Assembly (NCBI GenBank): GCA_015222165.1
Contig: JADFUS010000014.1
Span: 1-64,000 of the forward strand
Reading direction: 5' to 3'
Length of the DNA: 64,000 nucleotides
Source of the DNA: Bacteroidota bacterium
GTDB taxonomy: Bacteria > Bacteroidota > Bacteroidia > Bacteroidales > Rikenellaceae
The notes below the pieces were generated by a model that was not told where the DNA came from, ran no database searches, and saw only the letters and a program-made list of their open reading frames with translations. Positions 10,323 to 21,794 of this stretch are shown here, in pieces. Each line of letters begins with the position of its first letter. Position 1 is the first letter of the stretch. Both the position numbers and the translations under genes were made by a program.

Positions 10323-10937
10323 ATGTCAGGACTAATTGGAAAAAAAATCGGAATGACATCCGTTTTCAGTGCCGATGGTAAAAACATACCATGCACTGTT
10401 ATTGAAGCCGGTCCTTGCGTTGTTACACAAGTTAGAACAGTTGAAAAAGATAGTTATTCAGCAGTTCAGCTTGCATTCGACGAAAAAAAGGAAAAAAGTA
10501 CAACCAAGTGTTTACTTGGTCACTTTGAAAAGGCTAACACTACTCCTAAACGAAAACTTGTTGAGTTCATCAATGAAGATGAGCATAAACTAGGCGACAC
10601 CGTTACTGTCGACGTTTTTGAAGAAAATGACTGGATTGATGTTACAGGCATTTCTAAAGGTAAAGGTTTTCAAGGCGTTGTAAAACGTCATGGCTTTGCT
10701 GGTGTAGGTGGTGCTACTCATGGTCAACACAACCGCCTTAGAGCGCCAGGTTCACTTGGAGCTTCATCGTATCCTTCTCGTGTATTTAAAGGAAAACGTA
10801 TGGCAGGTAGAATGGGTGGACAACAAGTAAAAGTTCTTAACCTTAGAATCCTTAAGATTATCCCTGAGAACAACCTAATCCTAGTGAAAGGTTCTTTACC
10901 AGGTGCTAAAGGTTCTTATTTAATTATGGAAGATTAG
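10323..10937 (+). CDS. rplC: 50S ribosomal protein L3
   Basis: [68 protein letters not shown]. Confidence 0.98.
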   Translation: MSGLIGKKIGMTSVFSADGKNIPCTVIEAGPCVVTQVRTVEKDSYSAVQLAFDEKKEKSTTKCLLGHFEKANTTPKRKLVEFINEDEHKLGDTVTVDVFEENDWIDVTGISKGKGFQGVVKRHGFAGVGGATHGQHNRLRAPGSLGASSYPSRVFKGKRMAGRMGGQQVKVLNLRILKIIPENNLILVKGSLPGAKGSYLIMED

Positions 10938-10939
10938 TG

Positions 10940-11569
10940 ATGGAATTAGCAGTATTTAACAGAGCAGGTAAAGAAACAGGTAGAACTGTTACTTTGAATG
11001 ACGAGATTTTTGGCTTAGAGCCAAACAATCATGCGATATACTTAGATGTTAAACAGTATTTAGCTAATCAACGTCAAGGTACTCATAAATCAAAACAACG
11101 TGCTGAGATCACAGGATCTACACGTAAACTAAAGAAACAAAAAGGTACAGGTGGTGCTCGTTGTGGTAGTATCAAGGCTCCTATTTTTGTTGGTGGTGGT
11201 CGTGTTTTTGGTCCAGTTCCTCGTGATTATAGCTTCAAACTTAACAAAAAGTTAAAAAGATTAGCTCGTAAGGGCGCTCTTTCTTATAAAGCAAAAGCAA
11301 ATAGTATTACTATTCTTGAGCCTATAGAAATTGAAACTCCAAAGACAAAAGTGATCATAGAATTGACTTCTAACTTTAAACTTGCGGACAAAAAAGTTCT
11401 TGTAATAGTTCCTACTGGAAATGTTAGCATGAAAATTTCTGCTCGTAATCTTAAAAAGGTTAAAGTTGCTGATGCTTCTAGTATCAATACCTATGACATT
11501 ATGAATGCTTCTCACCTTCTTCTTTCTGAAGATTCTGTAGAAGTTGTTAATCAAATGTTTGGACTATAA
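10940..11569 (+). CDS. rplD: 50S ribosomal protein L4
   Basis: KQKGTGGARCGSIKAPIFVGGGRVFGPVPRDYSFKLNKK. Confidence 0.97.
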   Translation: MELAVFNRAGKETGRTVTLNDEIFGLEPNNHAIYLDVKQYLANQRQGTHKSKQRAEITGSTRKLKKQKGTGGARCGSIKAPIFVGGGRVFGPVPRDYSFKLNKKLKRLARKGALSYKAKANSITILEPIEIETPKTKVIIELTSNFKLADKKVLVIVPTGNVSMKISARNLKKVKVADASSINTYDIMNASHLLLSEDSVEVVNQMFGL

Positions 11570-11581
11570 AATTACAGAGCA

Positions 11582-11872
11582 ATGGAAATTATAAAAAAGC
11601 CAATTTTAACAGAAAAAATGACAGATCAAAATGAAAAATTGAACTGTTTCGGCTTTATTGTGGATCGTCGTGCAAACAAGATTCAAATAAAACAAGCTGT
11701 TGAAGCAATGTATAACGTTATAGTTACCGACGTTAATACATGTAATTATTCGGGCAAAAGCAAAAGTCGTTTTACAAAAGCTGGACTTATCGAAGGCAAA
11801 GTAGACGCATTTAAAAAAGCTTATGTTGTCCTTAAAAGTGGTGACAAGATTGATTTTTACAGTAATATCTAA
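11582..11872 (+). CDS. rplW: 50S ribosomal protein L23
   Basis: [12 protein letters not shown]...[29 protein letters not shown]. Confidence 0.97.
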   Translation: MEIIKKPILTEKMTDQNEKLNCFGFIVDRRANKIQIKQAVEAMYNVIVTDVNTCNYSGKSKSRFTKAGLIEGKVDAFKKAYVVLKSGDKIDFYSNI

Positions 11873-11877
11873 GAGAG

Positions 11878-12702
11878 ATGGCAGTAAAAAAGTTTAAGCC
11901 CACAACTCCAGGGCAAAGACATAAAGTTATAGGTACAAATGATGATATTACTTCATCAGTACCTGAGAAATCATTGCTTCGTCCTAACAGAAGATCAGGT
12001 GGACGTAACAATACTGGTAAAATGACAATGCGCTATATTGGTGGCGGTCATAAAAAACATTATCGTATAATTGACTTCAAAAGAGATAAAGACGGAATGG
12101 ATGCAGTTGTGAAAACAATTGAGTACGATCCAAATCGTTCAGCTCGTATTGCATTAGTTGCTTATCATGATGGCGAAAAACGTTATATAATTGCTCCAAA
12201 CGGAATGACAGTTGGTACTGTTCTTCGTAGCGGTTCAGATGCTACTCCAGATTTGGGTAATTCGTTATTCCTATCCGATATTCCACTTGGTACTACTATT
12301 CATAATATTGAGTTAAAACCAGGTCAAGGTGCAGTAATGGCACGTAGTGCTGGATCATTTGCTCAGCTATTGGCTCGTGAAGGTAAATATGCTATTGTTA
12401 AGCTTCCTTCAGGTGAAACTCGTATGGTCTTGGTTTCTTGTCGTGCAACAATTGGTGTAGTATCGAATATAGATCACGCACTTGAATCACATGGTAAAGC
12501 TGGTCGTAAGAGATGGTTAGGTCGTCGCCCACGTGTACGTGGTGTCGCAATGAACCCAGTCGATCACCCAATGGGTGGTGGTGAAGGACGTTCATCAGGG
12601 GGTCACCCACGATCACGTAAAGGGCTTCTTGCTAAGGGATACAAAACACGTGCTCCTAAGAAGCAAACTTCACAATTTATCATTTCAAAAAGGAAAAAGT
12701 AA
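11878..12702 (+). CDS. rplB: 50S ribosomal protein L2
   Basis: [67 protein letters not shown]. Confidence 0.98.
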   Translation: MAVKKFKPTTPGQRHKVIGTNDDITSSVPEKSLLRPNRRSGGRNNTGKMTMRYIGGGHKKHYRIIDFKRDKDGMDAVVKTIEYDPNRSARIALVAYHDGEKRYIIAPNGMTVGTVLRSGSDATPDLGNSLFLSDIPLGTTIHNIELKPGQGAVMARSAGSFAQLLAREGKYAIVKLPSGETRMVLVSCRATIGVVSNIDHALESHGKAGRKRWLGRRPRVRGVAMNPVDHPMGGGEGRSSGGHPRSRKGLLAKGYKTRAPKKQTSQFIISKRKK

Positions 12703-12723
12703 ATCATATAATCAAGTAGCGTA

Positions 12724-12993
12724 ATGAGTAGATCACTTAAAAAAGGCCCATTTATTGAGCCTAAGCTAGAAAGCAGAGTAATTGCCCAAAATGAAGCGGG
12801 CAAGAAGACTGTAATTAAAACATGGTCACGTTCAAGTATGATTTCTCCGGACTTTGTTGGTCATACTATCGCAGTTCATAATGGGAATAAATTTATCCCT
12901 GTTTACGTGACTGAGAATATGGTAGGTCACAAATTGGGTGAATTTGCCTTAACAAGAACATTCCGTGGACACGGTGGCAATAGAAAAAAATAG
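12724..12993 (+). CDS. rpsS: 30S ribosomal protein S19
   Basis: [39 protein letters not shown]. Confidence 0.98.
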   Translation: MSRSLKKGPFIEPKLESRVIAQNEAGKKTVIKTWSRSSMISPDFVGHTIAVHNGNKFIPVYVTENMVGHKLGEFALTRTFRGHGGNRKK

Positions 12994-13019
12994 TATTAAC
13001 TAGGAAATTAAGTTAAATA

Positions 13020-13433
13020 ATGGGTGCAAGAAAAGCAAAAAAAGCCGAACAGCTTAAAGAAGCTAAAAAGCAAATAGCTATTGCTAGCTTGAAGAACTGT
13101 CCTACATCACCTCGTAAAATGCGTATTGTTGCAGATATTATCAGAGGTGTGGAGATAAATAGAGCTTTAGGTATCCTTAGATATAATAAAAAGGAAGCTT
13201 CAATTAGATTAGAGAAGTTGCTACGTTCTGCAATCGCAAACTGGGAAGCAAAAAATCCAGAAGAGCGTTTGGAAGATGTTCAACTTTGCGTCAAAACGAT
13301 CTTTGTTGATGGCGGTAGAATGCTAAAACGTGTTCAACCAGCTCCTCAAGGTAGAGCGCACAGAATTCGTAAAAGATCGAATCATGTGACTATCATAGTA
13401 GACAAAATTCAAGAATCAACTCAAAATAAATAG
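13020..13433 (+). CDS. rplV: 50S ribosomal protein L22
   Basis: [47 protein letters not shown]. Confidence 0.97.
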   Translation: MGARKAKKAEQLKEAKKQIAIASLKNCPTSPRKMRIVADIIRGVEINRALGILRYNKKEASIRLEKLLRSAIANWEAKNPEERLEDVQLCVKTIFVDGGRMLKRVQPAPQGRAHRIRKRSNHVTIIVDKIQESTQNK

Positions 13434-13437
13434 GTAG

Positions 13438-14190
13438 ATGGGACAAAAAGTAAATCCAATATCAAATAGATTGGGCATAGTAAAAGGCTGGGAATCATCT
13501 TGGTTTGGCACTAAGAAAGATATGGCCTCTAAGCTAATTGAAGATGCTAAGATACGTGAGTATCTAAATGCCCGTCTATCTAAGGCAAGCATCTCTAAAA
13601 TAATTATCGAGAGAACTCTTAAACTGATAACCGTTACTATCAGTACTTCCCGTCCAGGTATCATCATTGGTAAGGGTGGTCAAGAGGTCGATAAATTAAA
13701 AGAGGAGCTTAAAAAACTGACTAGCAAAGATGTTCAGATTAACATTTTTGAAATCAAACGTCCAGAATTAGATGCAGTTATTGTTAGTAATAACGTTGCT
13801 CGTCAAATTGAAGGTCGTGTTTCTTATCGTAGAGCTATTAAAACAACTATCGCTTCTACAATGCGTATGGGTGCTGAAGGTATCAAAATTCAAGTATCAG
13901 GTCGTGTTGGTGGAGCAGAGATGGCTCGTTCAGAGACTTATAAAGAAGGTAGAATTCCACTTCATACTTTCCGTGCAGATATAAACTATCATCTTGCAGA
14001 AGCGCTTACAAAAGTAGGTCTTCTTGGTGTTAAAGTTTGGATTTGTAATGGTGAGGTTTATGATAAAAGAGATCTATCTCCTATAGCAGAGATGAATGCA
14101 GTGAATGCAAAAAACAACTCTAAGCCTCTTCCTGCAGGTGGTCAAAGATCACGTAAAGGCGGTAATAATAGAAAAAAACCAGTCAGATAA
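13438..14190 (+). CDS. rpsC: 30S ribosomal protein S3
   Basis: [41 protein letters not shown]. Confidence 0.98.
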   Translation: MGQKVNPISNRLGIVKGWESSWFGTKKDMASKLIEDAKIREYLNARLSKASISKIIIERTLKLITVTISTSRPGIIIGKGGQEVDKLKEELKKLTSKDVQINIFEIKRPELDAVIVSNNVARQIEGRVSYRRAIKTTIASTMRMGAEGIKIQVSGRVGGAEMARSETYKEGRIPLHTFRADINYHLAEALTKVGLLGVKVWICNGEVYDKRDLSPIAEMNAVNAKNNSKPLPAGGQRSRKGGNNRKKPVR

Positions 14191-14207
14191 TAAAATTCTA
14201 AAAGATT

Positions 14208-14636
14208 ATGTTACAGCCAAAAAAGACAAAATTTAGAAGAATGCAAAAAGGCCGTATGAAGGGTCTGGCTCATAGAGGTAGTGAGTTGGCTTTTGGTTCT
14301 TTTGGTATTAAAGTTCTTGACTCAGCGTGGATAACAGGTCGTCAAATCGAGGCAGCTCGTCAGGCAATCGTACGTTATATGAAACGTGAAGGTCAAATAT
14401 GGATAAAGGTTTTTCCTGATAAACCAATTACAAAAAAACCAGCCGAGGTACGTATGGGTAAAGGTAAGGGTGCTCCAGAAGGATTCGTTGCTCCCGTTAC
14501 TCCTGGTCGTGTTTTAATTGAAATAGAAGGAGTATCATTTGAAGTAGCACAAGAAGCTTTACGTTTGGGTTCGCAGAAATTGCCAATCAAAACTAAATTT
14601 ATTGTAAGAAGAGATTACGTAAAAAATTCAATTTAA
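14208..14636 (+). CDS. rplP: 50S ribosomal protein L16
   Basis: [37 protein letters not shown]. Confidence 0.98.
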   Translation: MLQPKKTKFRRMQKGRMKGLAHRGSELAFGSFGIKVLDSAWITGRQIEAARQAIVRYMKREGQIWIKVFPDKPITKKPAEVRMGKGKGAPEGFVAPVTPGRVLIEIEGVSFEVAQEALRLGSQKLPIKTKFIVRRDYVKNSI

Positions 14637-14639
14637 ACT

Positions 14640-14831
14640 ATGAAAATATCAGAAATCAGAGAAATGTCGGTTGTTGATCTTCAAGAGAGAATTGAAGCTG
14701 AGAAAGCGAGCTTAAATTCTTTTAAGATTGAGCATACCGTTTCTCCAGTTGAAAATACGACTACATTAAATAAGGCTCGTAAAGATATAGCAAAAATGCT
14801 TACTATCTTAAACGAGAAAAACAAACGCTAA
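14640..14831 (+). CDS. rpmC: 50S ribosomal protein L29
   Basis: MKISEIREMSVVDLQERIEAEK; position in S10 cluster. Confidence 0.95.
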   Translation: MKISEIREMSVVDLQERIEAEKASLNSFKIEHTVSPVENTTTLNKARKDIAKMLTILNEKNKR

Positions 14832-14849
14832 AGTTAATTCACATTCAAA

Positions 14850-15104
14850 ATGGAAAGAAATCTAAGAAAAGAGAGAACAGGCGTTGTCGTTAGCACTAAG
14901 ATGGATAAATCTATCGTAGTAGCAGTTAAGAGAAAAGTTAAACATCCAATATATGGTAAATTTGTCAATAAAACTACTAAATTTGCAGCTCACGATGAGA
15001 GCAATTCATGTGGTGAAGGTGATAAAGTTGTCATAATGGAGACAAGACCTCTTAGTAAGACAAAACGTTGGAGATTAGTTGAAATATTAGAAAGAGCTAA
15101 ATAA
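14850..15104 (+). CDS. rpsQ: 30S ribosomal protein S17
   Basis: [34 protein letters not shown]. Confidence 0.98.
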   Translation: MERNLRKERTGVVVSTKMDKSIVVAVKRKVKHPIYGKFVNKTTKFAAHDESNSCGEGDKVVIMETRPLSKTKRWRLVEILERAK

Positions 15105-15106
15105 TT

Positions 15107-15472
15107 ATGTTACAACAAGAAAGCAGATTATCCGTAGCCGACAATAGTGGTGCAAAGGAAGTTCTTTGTATCCGAGTGTTAGGTGGATCCGGAAAACGTT
15201 ATGCTTCTATCGGAGATAGAATCGTAGTTACAGTAAAAAGTGCTAACTCATCTGGTGAAGTTAAGAAAGGAACAGTAACTAAAGCAGTTGTCGTAAGAAC
15301 TAAAAAAGAAATCCGTCGTCCAGATGGTTCTTATATTCGTTTTGACGATAATGCTTGTGTACTTCTTAACACTGGTGGAGAAATCAGAGGTACTCGTATT
15401 TTTGGTCCCGTAGCTCGTGAACTTCGTGAAAACTTCATGAAGATTATTTCTCTTGCACCAGAAGTATTGTAA
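15107..15472 (+). CDS. rplN: 50S ribosomal protein L14
   Basis: [37 protein letters not shown]. Confidence 0.98.
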   Translation: MLQQESRLSVADNSGAKEVLCIRVLGGSGKRYASIGDRIVVTVKSANSSGEVKKGTVTKAVVVRTKKEIRRPDGSYIRFDDNACVLLNTGGEIRGTRIFGPVARELRENFMKIISLAPEVL

Positions 15473-15491
15473 ACAATTAAATTTACAAAAG

Positions 15492-15812
15492 ATGTCAGTT
15501 AAATTACATATTAAAAAAGGTGATCAGGTTTACGTTAATGCCGGCAAAGACAAAGGTAAAGAAGGTAAAGTTCTTGAAGTTGTTGTTGAAAAGCAACGTG
15601 CTATCGTTGAGGGCATGAATATTGTCAGCAAACACGCAAAACCAAACGCTAAAAATCCACAAGGTGGAATTGAAAAGATTGAGGCACCTATACACATTTC
15701 AAATTTGCAACCATTAGATCCTAAATCTGGTAAACCAACACGTATTGGTCGCAAGATGGTAGATGGTAAGCTAGTTCGTTATGCTAAAAAATCTGGAGAG
15801 GAGATAAAATAA
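15492..15812 (+). CDS. rplX: 50S ribosomal protein L24
   Basis: [30 protein letters not shown]; start moved from 15453 to the internal ATG. Confidence 0.96.
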   Translation: MSVKLHIKKGDQVYVNAGKDKGKEGKVLEVVVEKQRAIVEGMNIVSKHAKPNAKNPQGGIEKIEAPIHISNLQPLDPKSGKPTRIGRKMVDGKLVRYAKKSGEEIK

Positions 15813-16363
15813 TGGAATATATACCTTCACTAAGGACAAAATACAAAGAGGAAATTGTTCCTTCTATGTTAAAGGAATTTAATTACAAGAGTGTAATGCA
15901 AGTTCCTAAAGTAGAGAAAATAATTATCAATCAAGGTTTAGGACAAGCTGTTGCTGATAAAAAATTAATCGAACTTTCACAAAATGATATTTCTCGTATT
16001 GCTGGTCAAAAAGCAGTGCTAACTTATTCAAAGAAAGATATTTCTAACTTTAAACTTCGTAAAGGAATGCCTATCGGAGTTAGAGTTACTTTGAGAGGAA
16101 ATCGCATGTATGAGTTCATGGAAAGATTAATTTGTATATCTTTGCCTCGTATTAGAGACTTCAAAGGTATCAATAGCAAACTTGATGGTAAAGGAAACTA
16201 TACATTAGGTATTCAGGAACAAGTTATTTTCCCTGAAATTGATATCGATAAAGTAGCTAAAATTTTAGGTGTTGAAATAACATTTGTTACAACAGCAAAT
16301 ACTGACGGAGAAGCAAGCAAGTTATTGACAATGTTTGGTCTTCCTTTTAAAAAACAACAATAA
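15812..16363 (+). CDS. rplE: 50S ribosomal protein L5
   Basis: [41 protein letters not shown]. Confidence 0.98.
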   Translation: MEYIPSLRTKYKEEIVPSMLKEFNYKSVMQVPKVEKIIINQGLGQAVADKKLIELSQNDISRIAGQKAVLTYSKKDISNFKLRKGMPIGVRVTLRGNRMYEFMERLICISLPRIRDFKGINSKLDGKGNYTLGIQEQVIFPEIDIDKVAKILGVEITFVTTANTDGEASKLLTMFGLPFKKQQ

Positions 16364-16373
16364 AACTTAGGTT

Positions 16374-16643
16374 ATGGCTAAAGAATCAATGAAAGCTCGC
16401 GAAGTTAAACGTCAGAAATGCGTGGATAAATTCGCAGCTAAGCGTAAAGAACTAAAAGAAGCAGGTGATTACGAAGGTCTTTCTAAGTTACCTCGTAACT
16501 CTAATCCTATAAGATTGCACAATCGTTGCAAACTTACAGGAAGACCAAAGGGTTACATGCGTGACTTCGGACTTAGTCGTATCACATTTAGAGAAATGGC
16601 TTCTAATGGTTTGATACCTGGAGTTAAAAAGGCGAGCTGGTAA
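16374..16643 (+). CDS. rpsN: 30S ribosomal protein S14 (long, zinc-independent form)
   Basis: [15 protein letters not shown]...[51 protein letters not shown]. Confidence 0.98.
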   Translation: MAKESMKAREVKRQKCVDKFAAKRKELKEAGDYEGLSKLPRNSNPIRLHNRCKLTGRPKGYMRDFGLSRITFREMASNGLIPGVKKASW

Positions 16644-16694
16644 TATACCAGCCTCGTGCTTTTTAAATTCCTGAATTTTTTAAAGCGAAAGCAC
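16633..16694 (+). promoter_or_regulatory. Tandem hairpins across rpsN stop / rpsH leader
   Basis: CGAGCTGGTA-ATA-TACCAG(C)CTCG and GTGCTTT...AAATTC-CT-GAATTT...AAAGCGAAAGCAC. Confidence 0.5.
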
Positions 16695-16721
16695 AAAAGA
16701 ATTTTTTAAAAAATAATAAAG

Positions 16722-17120
16722 ATGACAGATCCAATTGCGGATTTCCTAACAAGGATTAGAAATGCTGTGAAAGCCAACCACAAGGTGGTTGAAGCTCCCA
16801 GCTCAAAAATGAAGAAGGCAATAACTCAAATTCTACACGAAGAGGGTTATATCTTGGCTTACAAATTCATCACTGATGAAAAAGGTCACGAGCAAATTAA
16901 AATAGCTCTTAAGTACCATCCAAGAACTAACATGCCTGCTATCAAAAACTTAAAACGTGTGAGCCGTCCAGGACTTAGACAGTACTCGTCTGTTTCCACT
17001 CTACCACGTGTTATTCATGGTTTAGGTATAGCTATTATATCTACACCTAAAGGTATTATCACTGATAAGGTAGCTCGTAGAGAGAATGTAGGTGGTGAAG
17101 TTTTATGTTATATTTACTAA
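16722..17120 (+). CDS. rpsH: 30S ribosomal protein S8
   Basis: [41 protein letters not shown]. Confidence 0.98.
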   Translation: MTDPIADFLTRIRNAVKANHKVVEAPSSKMKKAITQILHEEGYILAYKFITDEKGHEQIKIALKYHPRTNMPAIKNLKRVSRPGLRQYSSVSTLPRVIHGLGIAIISTPKGIITDKVARRENVGGEVLCYIY

Positions 17121-17133
17121 AAACAATTAAGAA

Positions 17134-17691
17134 ATGTCAAGAATTGGAAAATTACCTGTAAACTTGCCAAAAGGGGTAGAAGTAAAAGTTTCTGCAGACA
17201 ACATGGTAAGCGTGAAAGGACCTCTTGGAACATTGTCACAAAAAGTTGACAAAGATATAACTGTTTCAGTTGAGGGAGAAATTTTAACAGTATTACGTCC
17301 TACAAATCAACCTCGTCACCGTTCTTTACATGGTTTATACCGTGCATTGATAGCTAACATGGTAAAAGGTGTAACTGAAGGATATGAAACAAAACAAGAG
17401 CTTAAAGGTGTCGGTTTTAAAGCTGCTGTCAAAGGTAAAGTATTGGAGCTTAGTTTAGGTTTTTCGCACGATATTCATATCTTATTACCTGCTGAAATTA
17501 AGGCTGAGGTTATTGCTGAAAAGAAAGGTAATCCTATCCTTACATTAAAATCGATCGATAAACAGCTTATCGGTCAAGTTGCAGCTAAGATTCGTTCTCT
17601 ACGTAAACCAGAACCTTACAAAGGTAAAGGTATTTTATTTGTTGGAGAGCAAATTCGTCGTAAAGCTGGTAAATCTGCTAATGCTAAATAA
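17134..17691 (+). CDS. rplF: 50S ribosomal protein L6
   Basis: MSRIGKLPVNLPKGVEV, EPYKGKGILFVGEQIRRKAGKSA. Confidence 0.98.
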   Translation: MSRIGKLPVNLPKGVEVKVSADNMVSVKGPLGTLSQKVDKDITVSVEGEILTVLRPTNQPRHRSLHGLYRALIANMVKGVTEGYETKQELKGVGFKAAVKGKVLELSLGFSHDIHILLPAEIKAEVIAEKKGNPILTLKSIDKQLIGQVAAKIRSLRKPEPYKGKGILFVGEQIRRKAGKSANAK

Positions 17692-17700
17692 TAGAAAACT

Positions 17701-18063
17701 ATGGCACTTAATAAAATCGCAAGAAGAAGTCGCATAAAAATGCGTATCCGTAAGATAGTTAGCGGAACTGCCCAAAAGCCTCGTATGACTGTTTTCAGAA
17801 GTAACAAAAATATATATGTTCAATTTATTGATGATAAAGCAGGTGCTACTTTAATTTCAGCATCTTCTAAAGATGCAGAAGTTTCAACTGAAGTTGCTTC
17901 AAAAACAGCTGTTGAAGTTGCATCTATCGTTGGTAAACTTGCTGCAAAACGTTTAATAGAAAAAGGTTTTTCTGAAGTTCGTTTTGATAGAAATGGTTAT
18001 CTATATCACGGTAGAATTAAATCTTTAGCAGAAGGTGCTAGAGAAGGTGGTCTTAAATTTTAA
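17701..18063 (+). CDS. rplR: 50S ribosomal protein L18
   Basis: [51 protein letters not shown]. Confidence 0.97.
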   Translation: MALNKIARRSRIKMRIRKIVSGTAQKPRMTVFRSNKNIYVQFIDDKAGATLISASSKDAEVSTEVASKTAVEVASIVGKLAAKRLIEKGFSEVRFDRNGYLYHGRIKSLAEGAREGGLKF

Positions 18064-18074
18064 AACAGAAGTCA

Positions 18075-18593
18075 ATGAATCTTAATGTAAAAAAAGTAAG
18101 AACAAGTGACCTTGAATTAAAGGAGAGACTTGTAAAAGTAAGCCGTGTGACTAAAGTTACTAAAGGTGGTCGTACTTTCAGTTTTTCAGCAATTGTTGTT
18201 GTTGGAGACGAAAAGGGCATCATTGGTTTCGGTCTAGGTAAAGCAAGTGAGGTTACATCAGCTATTGCAAAAGGAATAGAAGATGCTAAGAAGAACCTTA
18301 TTAGAGTTCCTATTTTCAAAGGTACAATTCCTCACGAACAAGAATTTAAATTTTCTGGTTCTAAGGTAATTATTAAACCTGCAGCTCCCGGTACTGGTGT
18401 TATCGCTGGTGGTGCGATGCGTGCAGTATTTGAAAGTGTTGGTATTAGCAACGTGCTTGCTAAATCTCTTGGTTCAACTAACCCTCATAATTTAGTAAAA
18501 GCAACTTTTGGTGCTCTTGCTGAACTTCGTGATGCTTATGCAGTTGCAGAAGCTAGAGGTGTTTCATTAACACGAGTGTTTAACGGTCAATAG
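18075..18593 (+). CDS. rpsE: 30S ribosomal protein S5
   Basis: [46 protein letters not shown]. Confidence 0.98.
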   Translation: MNLNVKKVRTSDLELKERLVKVSRVTKVTKGGRTFSFSAIVVVGDEKGIIGFGLGKASEVTSAIAKGIEDAKKNLIRVPIFKGTIPHEQEFKFSGSKVIIKPAAPGTGVIAGGAMRAVFESVGISNVLAKSLGSTNPHNLVKATFGALAELRDAYAVAEARGVSLTRVFNGQ

Positions 18594-18600
18594 TATTGTA

Positions 18601-18783
18601 ATGGGAAAAATTTTAGTTACACAGACAAAAAGTCGAATTGGATCAACAAAGCGTCAAAGAGCTAATCTTGATTCATTAGGTTTAAAGAAGATGCACAAAA
18701 CTGTAGAACATGAAGCATCATCTCAAATACTTGGCATGGTAAACAAAGTGTTGCACCTTGTACAAGTTGAAGAAGTAAAATAG
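18601..18783 (+). CDS. rpmD: 50S ribosomal protein L30
   Basis: KILVTQTKSRIGSTKRQRANLDSLGLKKMHKTVEH. Confidence 0.97.
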   Translation: MGKILVTQTKSRIGSTKRQRANLDSLGLKKMHKTVEHEASSQILGMVNKVLHLVQVEEVK

Positions 18784-18811
18784 TTTATAACCTCTTATAC
18801 CAAATATAAAG

Positions 18812-19258
18812 ATGGATTTAAGTAGTCTAAAACCCGCTAAAGGGTCTATCAAATCAGTAAAGCGAATTGGTCGTGGACAAGGATCTGGCCGTGGTGGTAC
18901 ATCAACACGTGGTCACAAAGGTGCTCAGTCTCGTTCTGGTTACAAAAGCAAAGCTGGATTTGAAGGTGGACAGATGCCTTTACAACGTCGTCTTCCGAAA
19001 TATGGTTTCACAAATAACAATAGAATAGAATTTAAAGCTATTAATATCTCAGCTCTTGTTGAGCTTGCAGAGAAAATAGGTATAACTACTATTACTTTAG
19101 AACTTCTTGTTGAACATGGTCTTGCTTCTTCAAAAGCAAGAGTAAAAGTTTTAGGTAATGGCACTTTAACTTCAAAGCTTGATATCACTGCACATGCTTT
19201 TTCAAAAAGCGCAGTAGCAATGATCGAGTCTAATGGTGGTAGTGCAACTAAATTATAA
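18812..19258 (+). CDS. rplO: 50S ribosomal protein L15
   Basis: RIGRGQGSGRGGTSTRGHKGAQSRSGYKSKAGFEGGQMPLQRRLPKYGF. Confidence 0.98.
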   Translation: MDLSSLKPAKGSIKSVKRIGRGQGSGRGGTSTRGHKGAQSRSGYKSKAGFEGGQMPLQRRLPKYGFTNNNRIEFKAINISALVELAEKIGITTITLELLVEHGLASSKARVKVLGNGTLTSKLDITAHAFSKSAVAMIESNGGSATKL

Positions 19259-19263
19259 ATTCG

Positions 19264-20583
19264 ATGAGAAAATTAATCGAAACAATTCGTAATATATTTA
19301 AGATTGAAGAACTAAAGCGTAGAATTATCTACACTTTAGGCCTTCTACTTATTTATAGGTTGGGTAGCTTTGTGACACTTCCGGGCATCAATCCAGAAGC
19401 TCTTCAAAATCTGGTTAAACAGGTTGATGGAAATGGTCTTATTGGACTATTAGACATCTTCTCTGGTGGTGCTTTTAGTAACGCATCTATTTTCGCTCTT
19501 GGTATTATGCCATATATCTCGGCATCTATCGTTATTCAACTTTTGGGTATTCTTATACCGAAATTCCAAAAGATGCAAAAAGAGGGTGAAAGTGGTCGTC
19601 GCAAGCTTAACCAGTGGACCAGATATCTAACAATTATTGTTTTGATAATTCAAGGTCCAGCTTATCTAGCTAATCTACATAGCCAGTTGCCTCCAAGTGC
19701 ATTTGTACTAGGATCGACAGTATTATTTACTGTTTCGGCAACTATTGTTCTTATTGCAGGAACAATGTTCGTTATGTGGTTAGGTGAAAAAATTACAGAT
19801 AAGGGTATTGGAAATGGAGTCTCACTAATAATCATGGTAGGTATTATAGCTCGTCTTCCACGTGCTATCATTTCAGAATTTGCTACTCGTTTCTCTGAAT
19901 CGACTGGTGGTCTTGTTATGTTAGTTGTAGAGTTTGTTATTTTATTCTTTATCGTTGCAGCAACTATAGCTTTAGTTCAAGCGACAAGAAGAATACCAGT
20001 TCAATACGCAAAACGTATTATTGGTAACAAACAATATGGTGGAGTTCGTCAATATATACCATTAAAAATTAATTCGGCAGGTGTAATGCCTATCATCTTT
20101 GCTCAGGCATTGATGTTTATACCAATGTTATTTGGTAATTTCGAAGCTACAAGCGGTATAGCTAGTGCTTTTGCAGATTACACAGGTTTTTGGTATAATT
20201 TTACATTTGCTATTATGGTAATTTTATTTACCTATTTTTACACTGCAATTACTGTTAATCCACAGAATATGGCAGAAGATATGAAACGTAATGGAGGTTT
20301 TATCCCAGGTGTTAAACCAGGAAAAAACACATCTGAATTTATAGATACTATTATGTCTCGTATCACACTACCTGGATCTATTTTCTTGGCAATTATAGCA
20401 ATTTTACCAGCTTTTGCTATGATGTTAAAAATAAATAGTAACTTTGCATTGTTTTTCGGTGGAACTTCACTTCTTATTTTAGTTGGTGTTGTGCTTGACA
20501 CGCTCCAACAAATTGAAAGTTACCTGCTTATGCGTCATTATGACGGGTTAACTAAAACAGGTAAGATTAAAGGGCGTTCTTAA
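19264..20583 (+). CDS. secY: Preprotein translocase subunit SecY
   Basis: 439 aa polytopic; SIFALGIMPYISASIVIQLL, PQNMAEDMKRNGGFIPGVKPGKNTSEFID. Confidence 0.98.
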   Translation: MRKLIETIRNIFKIEELKRRIIYTLGLLLIYRLGSFVTLPGINPEALQNLVKQVDGNGLIGLLDIFSGGAFSNASIFALGIMPYISASIVIQLLGILIPKFQKMQKEGESGRRKLNQWTRYLTIIVLIIQGPAYLANLHSQLPPSAFVLGSTVLFTVSATIVLIAGTMFVMWLGEKITDKGIGNGVSLIIMVGIIARLPRAIISEFATRFSESTGGLVMLVVEFVILFFIVAATIALVQATRRIPVQYAKRIIGNKQYGGVRQYIPLKINSAGVMPIIFAQALMFIPMLFGNFEATSGIASAFADYTGFWYNFTFAIMVILFTYFYTAITVNPQNMAEDMKRNGGFIPGVKPGKNTSEFIDTIMSRITLPGSIFLAIIAILPAFAMMLKINSNFALFFGGTSLLILVGVVLDTLQQIESYLLMRHYDGLTKTGKIKGRS

Positions 20584-20593
20584 TTGAAATAAA

Positions 20594-21379
20594 ATGATAG
20601 AATTGAAAACAGAGGAAGAGGTTGAATTGTTACGTGAAAACAATATACTTGTATCAAAAACTTTGGCTGAAGTTGCAAAACATATCAAACCTGGTGTAAC
20701 AACCATGGAGCTTGATGAAATTGCTGAAGAGTATATTCGAACTAACGGAGCAATCCCTGGATTCCTTGGATATGGTGGCTTTCCTGGCACTCTTTGCGTA
20801 TCAATAAACGAAGAGGTTGTTCACGGAATTCCATCTAAAGACAGAGTTCTTAAAGAGGGAGATATTGTCTCTGTTGATTGCGGAACCCTTATGAAAGGTT
20901 TTTATGGTGACTCAGCTTTTACTTTCGCAGTAGGAGAAGTCGATGCCCAGGTTGCAAAGCTTCTTGAGATTACCAAAGAATCACTTTTGAAAGGTGTTGA
21001 GAAAGCTGTAGCGGGAAACCGTGTCGGTGATATTTCTTACGCAGTTCAACAACATGCAGAGGCTAACGGGTTTTCCGTTGTTAGGGAATTAGTAGGTCAT
21101 GGCTTGGGTAGAAAAATGCACGAGCGTCCTGAAGTCCCAAACTACGGCATGCGTGGAAGAGGCCCTTTATTAAGAAAAGGTATGGTAATTTGTATCGAAC
21201 CTATGGTCAACTTAGGTAAGAGAGAGGTCAATTTTAGTGAAGTCGATGGCTGGACTGTAACTACAAGAGACAAAATGCCTTCAGCTCATTTTGAGCTAGC
21301 TGTTGCAATAACGTCAGGGAAACCTGATGTATTAACCACTTTCAGTTTTATTGATCAAATATTAACAGAGAGAAAATAG
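20594..21379 (+). CDS. map: Methionine aminopeptidase type I
   Basis: [60 protein letters not shown]. Confidence 0.98.
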   Translation: MIELKTEEEVELLRENNILVSKTLAEVAKHIKPGVTTMELDEIAEEYIRTNGAIPGFLGYGGFPGTLCVSINEEVVHGIPSKDRVLKEGDIVSVDCGTLMKGFYGDSAFTFAVGEVDAQVAKLLEITKESLLKGVEKAVAGNRVGDISYAVQQHAEANGFSVVRELVGHGLGRKMHERPEVPNYGMRGRGPLLRKGMVICIEPMVNLGKREVNFSEVDGWTVTTRDKMPSAHFELAVAITSGKPDVLTTFSFIDQILTERK

Positions 21380-21411
21380 TCTTAGGACTACGATCTCAAA
21401 AATTTTTTATT

Positions 21412-21630
21412 ATGGCTAAACAAGAAGCAATTGAAAAGGACGGCACTATTATCGAAGCTCTTTCAAACGCGATGTTCCGTGTTGAACTGGATAATGGCCA
21501 TATCATTACTGCCCATATTTCCGGGAAGATGAGAATGCACTATATTAAGATTCTCCCTGGTGATAAGGTGAAAGTGGAAATTTCTCCTTACGATTTATCT
21601 AAGGGGAGAATATCATTTAGATACAAATAA
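21412..21630 (+). CDS. infA: Translation initiation factor IF-1
   Basis: [56 protein letters not shown]. Confidence 0.98.
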   Translation: MAKQEAIEKDGTIIEALSNAMFRVELDNGHIITAHISGKMRMHYIKILPGDKVKVEISPYDLSKGRISFRYK

Positions 21631-21643
21631 AATACTTATCAAA

Positions 21644-21760
21644 ATGAAAGTAAAAGCATCTATTAAAAAGCGAAGCGAGGATTGTAAAATCGTGAAACGC
21701 AAAGGACGTCTTTATGTTATTTGCAAAAAGAATCCTAAATTTAAAATGCGCCAAGGCTAA
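21644..21760 (+). CDS. rpmJ: 50S ribosomal protein L36 (38 aa; not in ORF track)
   Basis: Translated by hand: [38 protein letters not shown], between infA and rpsM. Confidence 0.96.
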   Translation: MKVKASIKKRSEDCKIVKRKGRLYVICKKNPKFKMRQG

Positions 21761-21794
21761 TTTTATAATCGCTAAAAACAAAACTTGAAAATTT

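Noticed and set aside
11261-11554. 97-aa antisense ORF over rplD
   Set aside because: Shadow frame; lacks plausible protein character.
12398-12803. Antisense ORFs over rplB/rpsS
   Set aside because: Shadow frames of conserved ribosomal genes.
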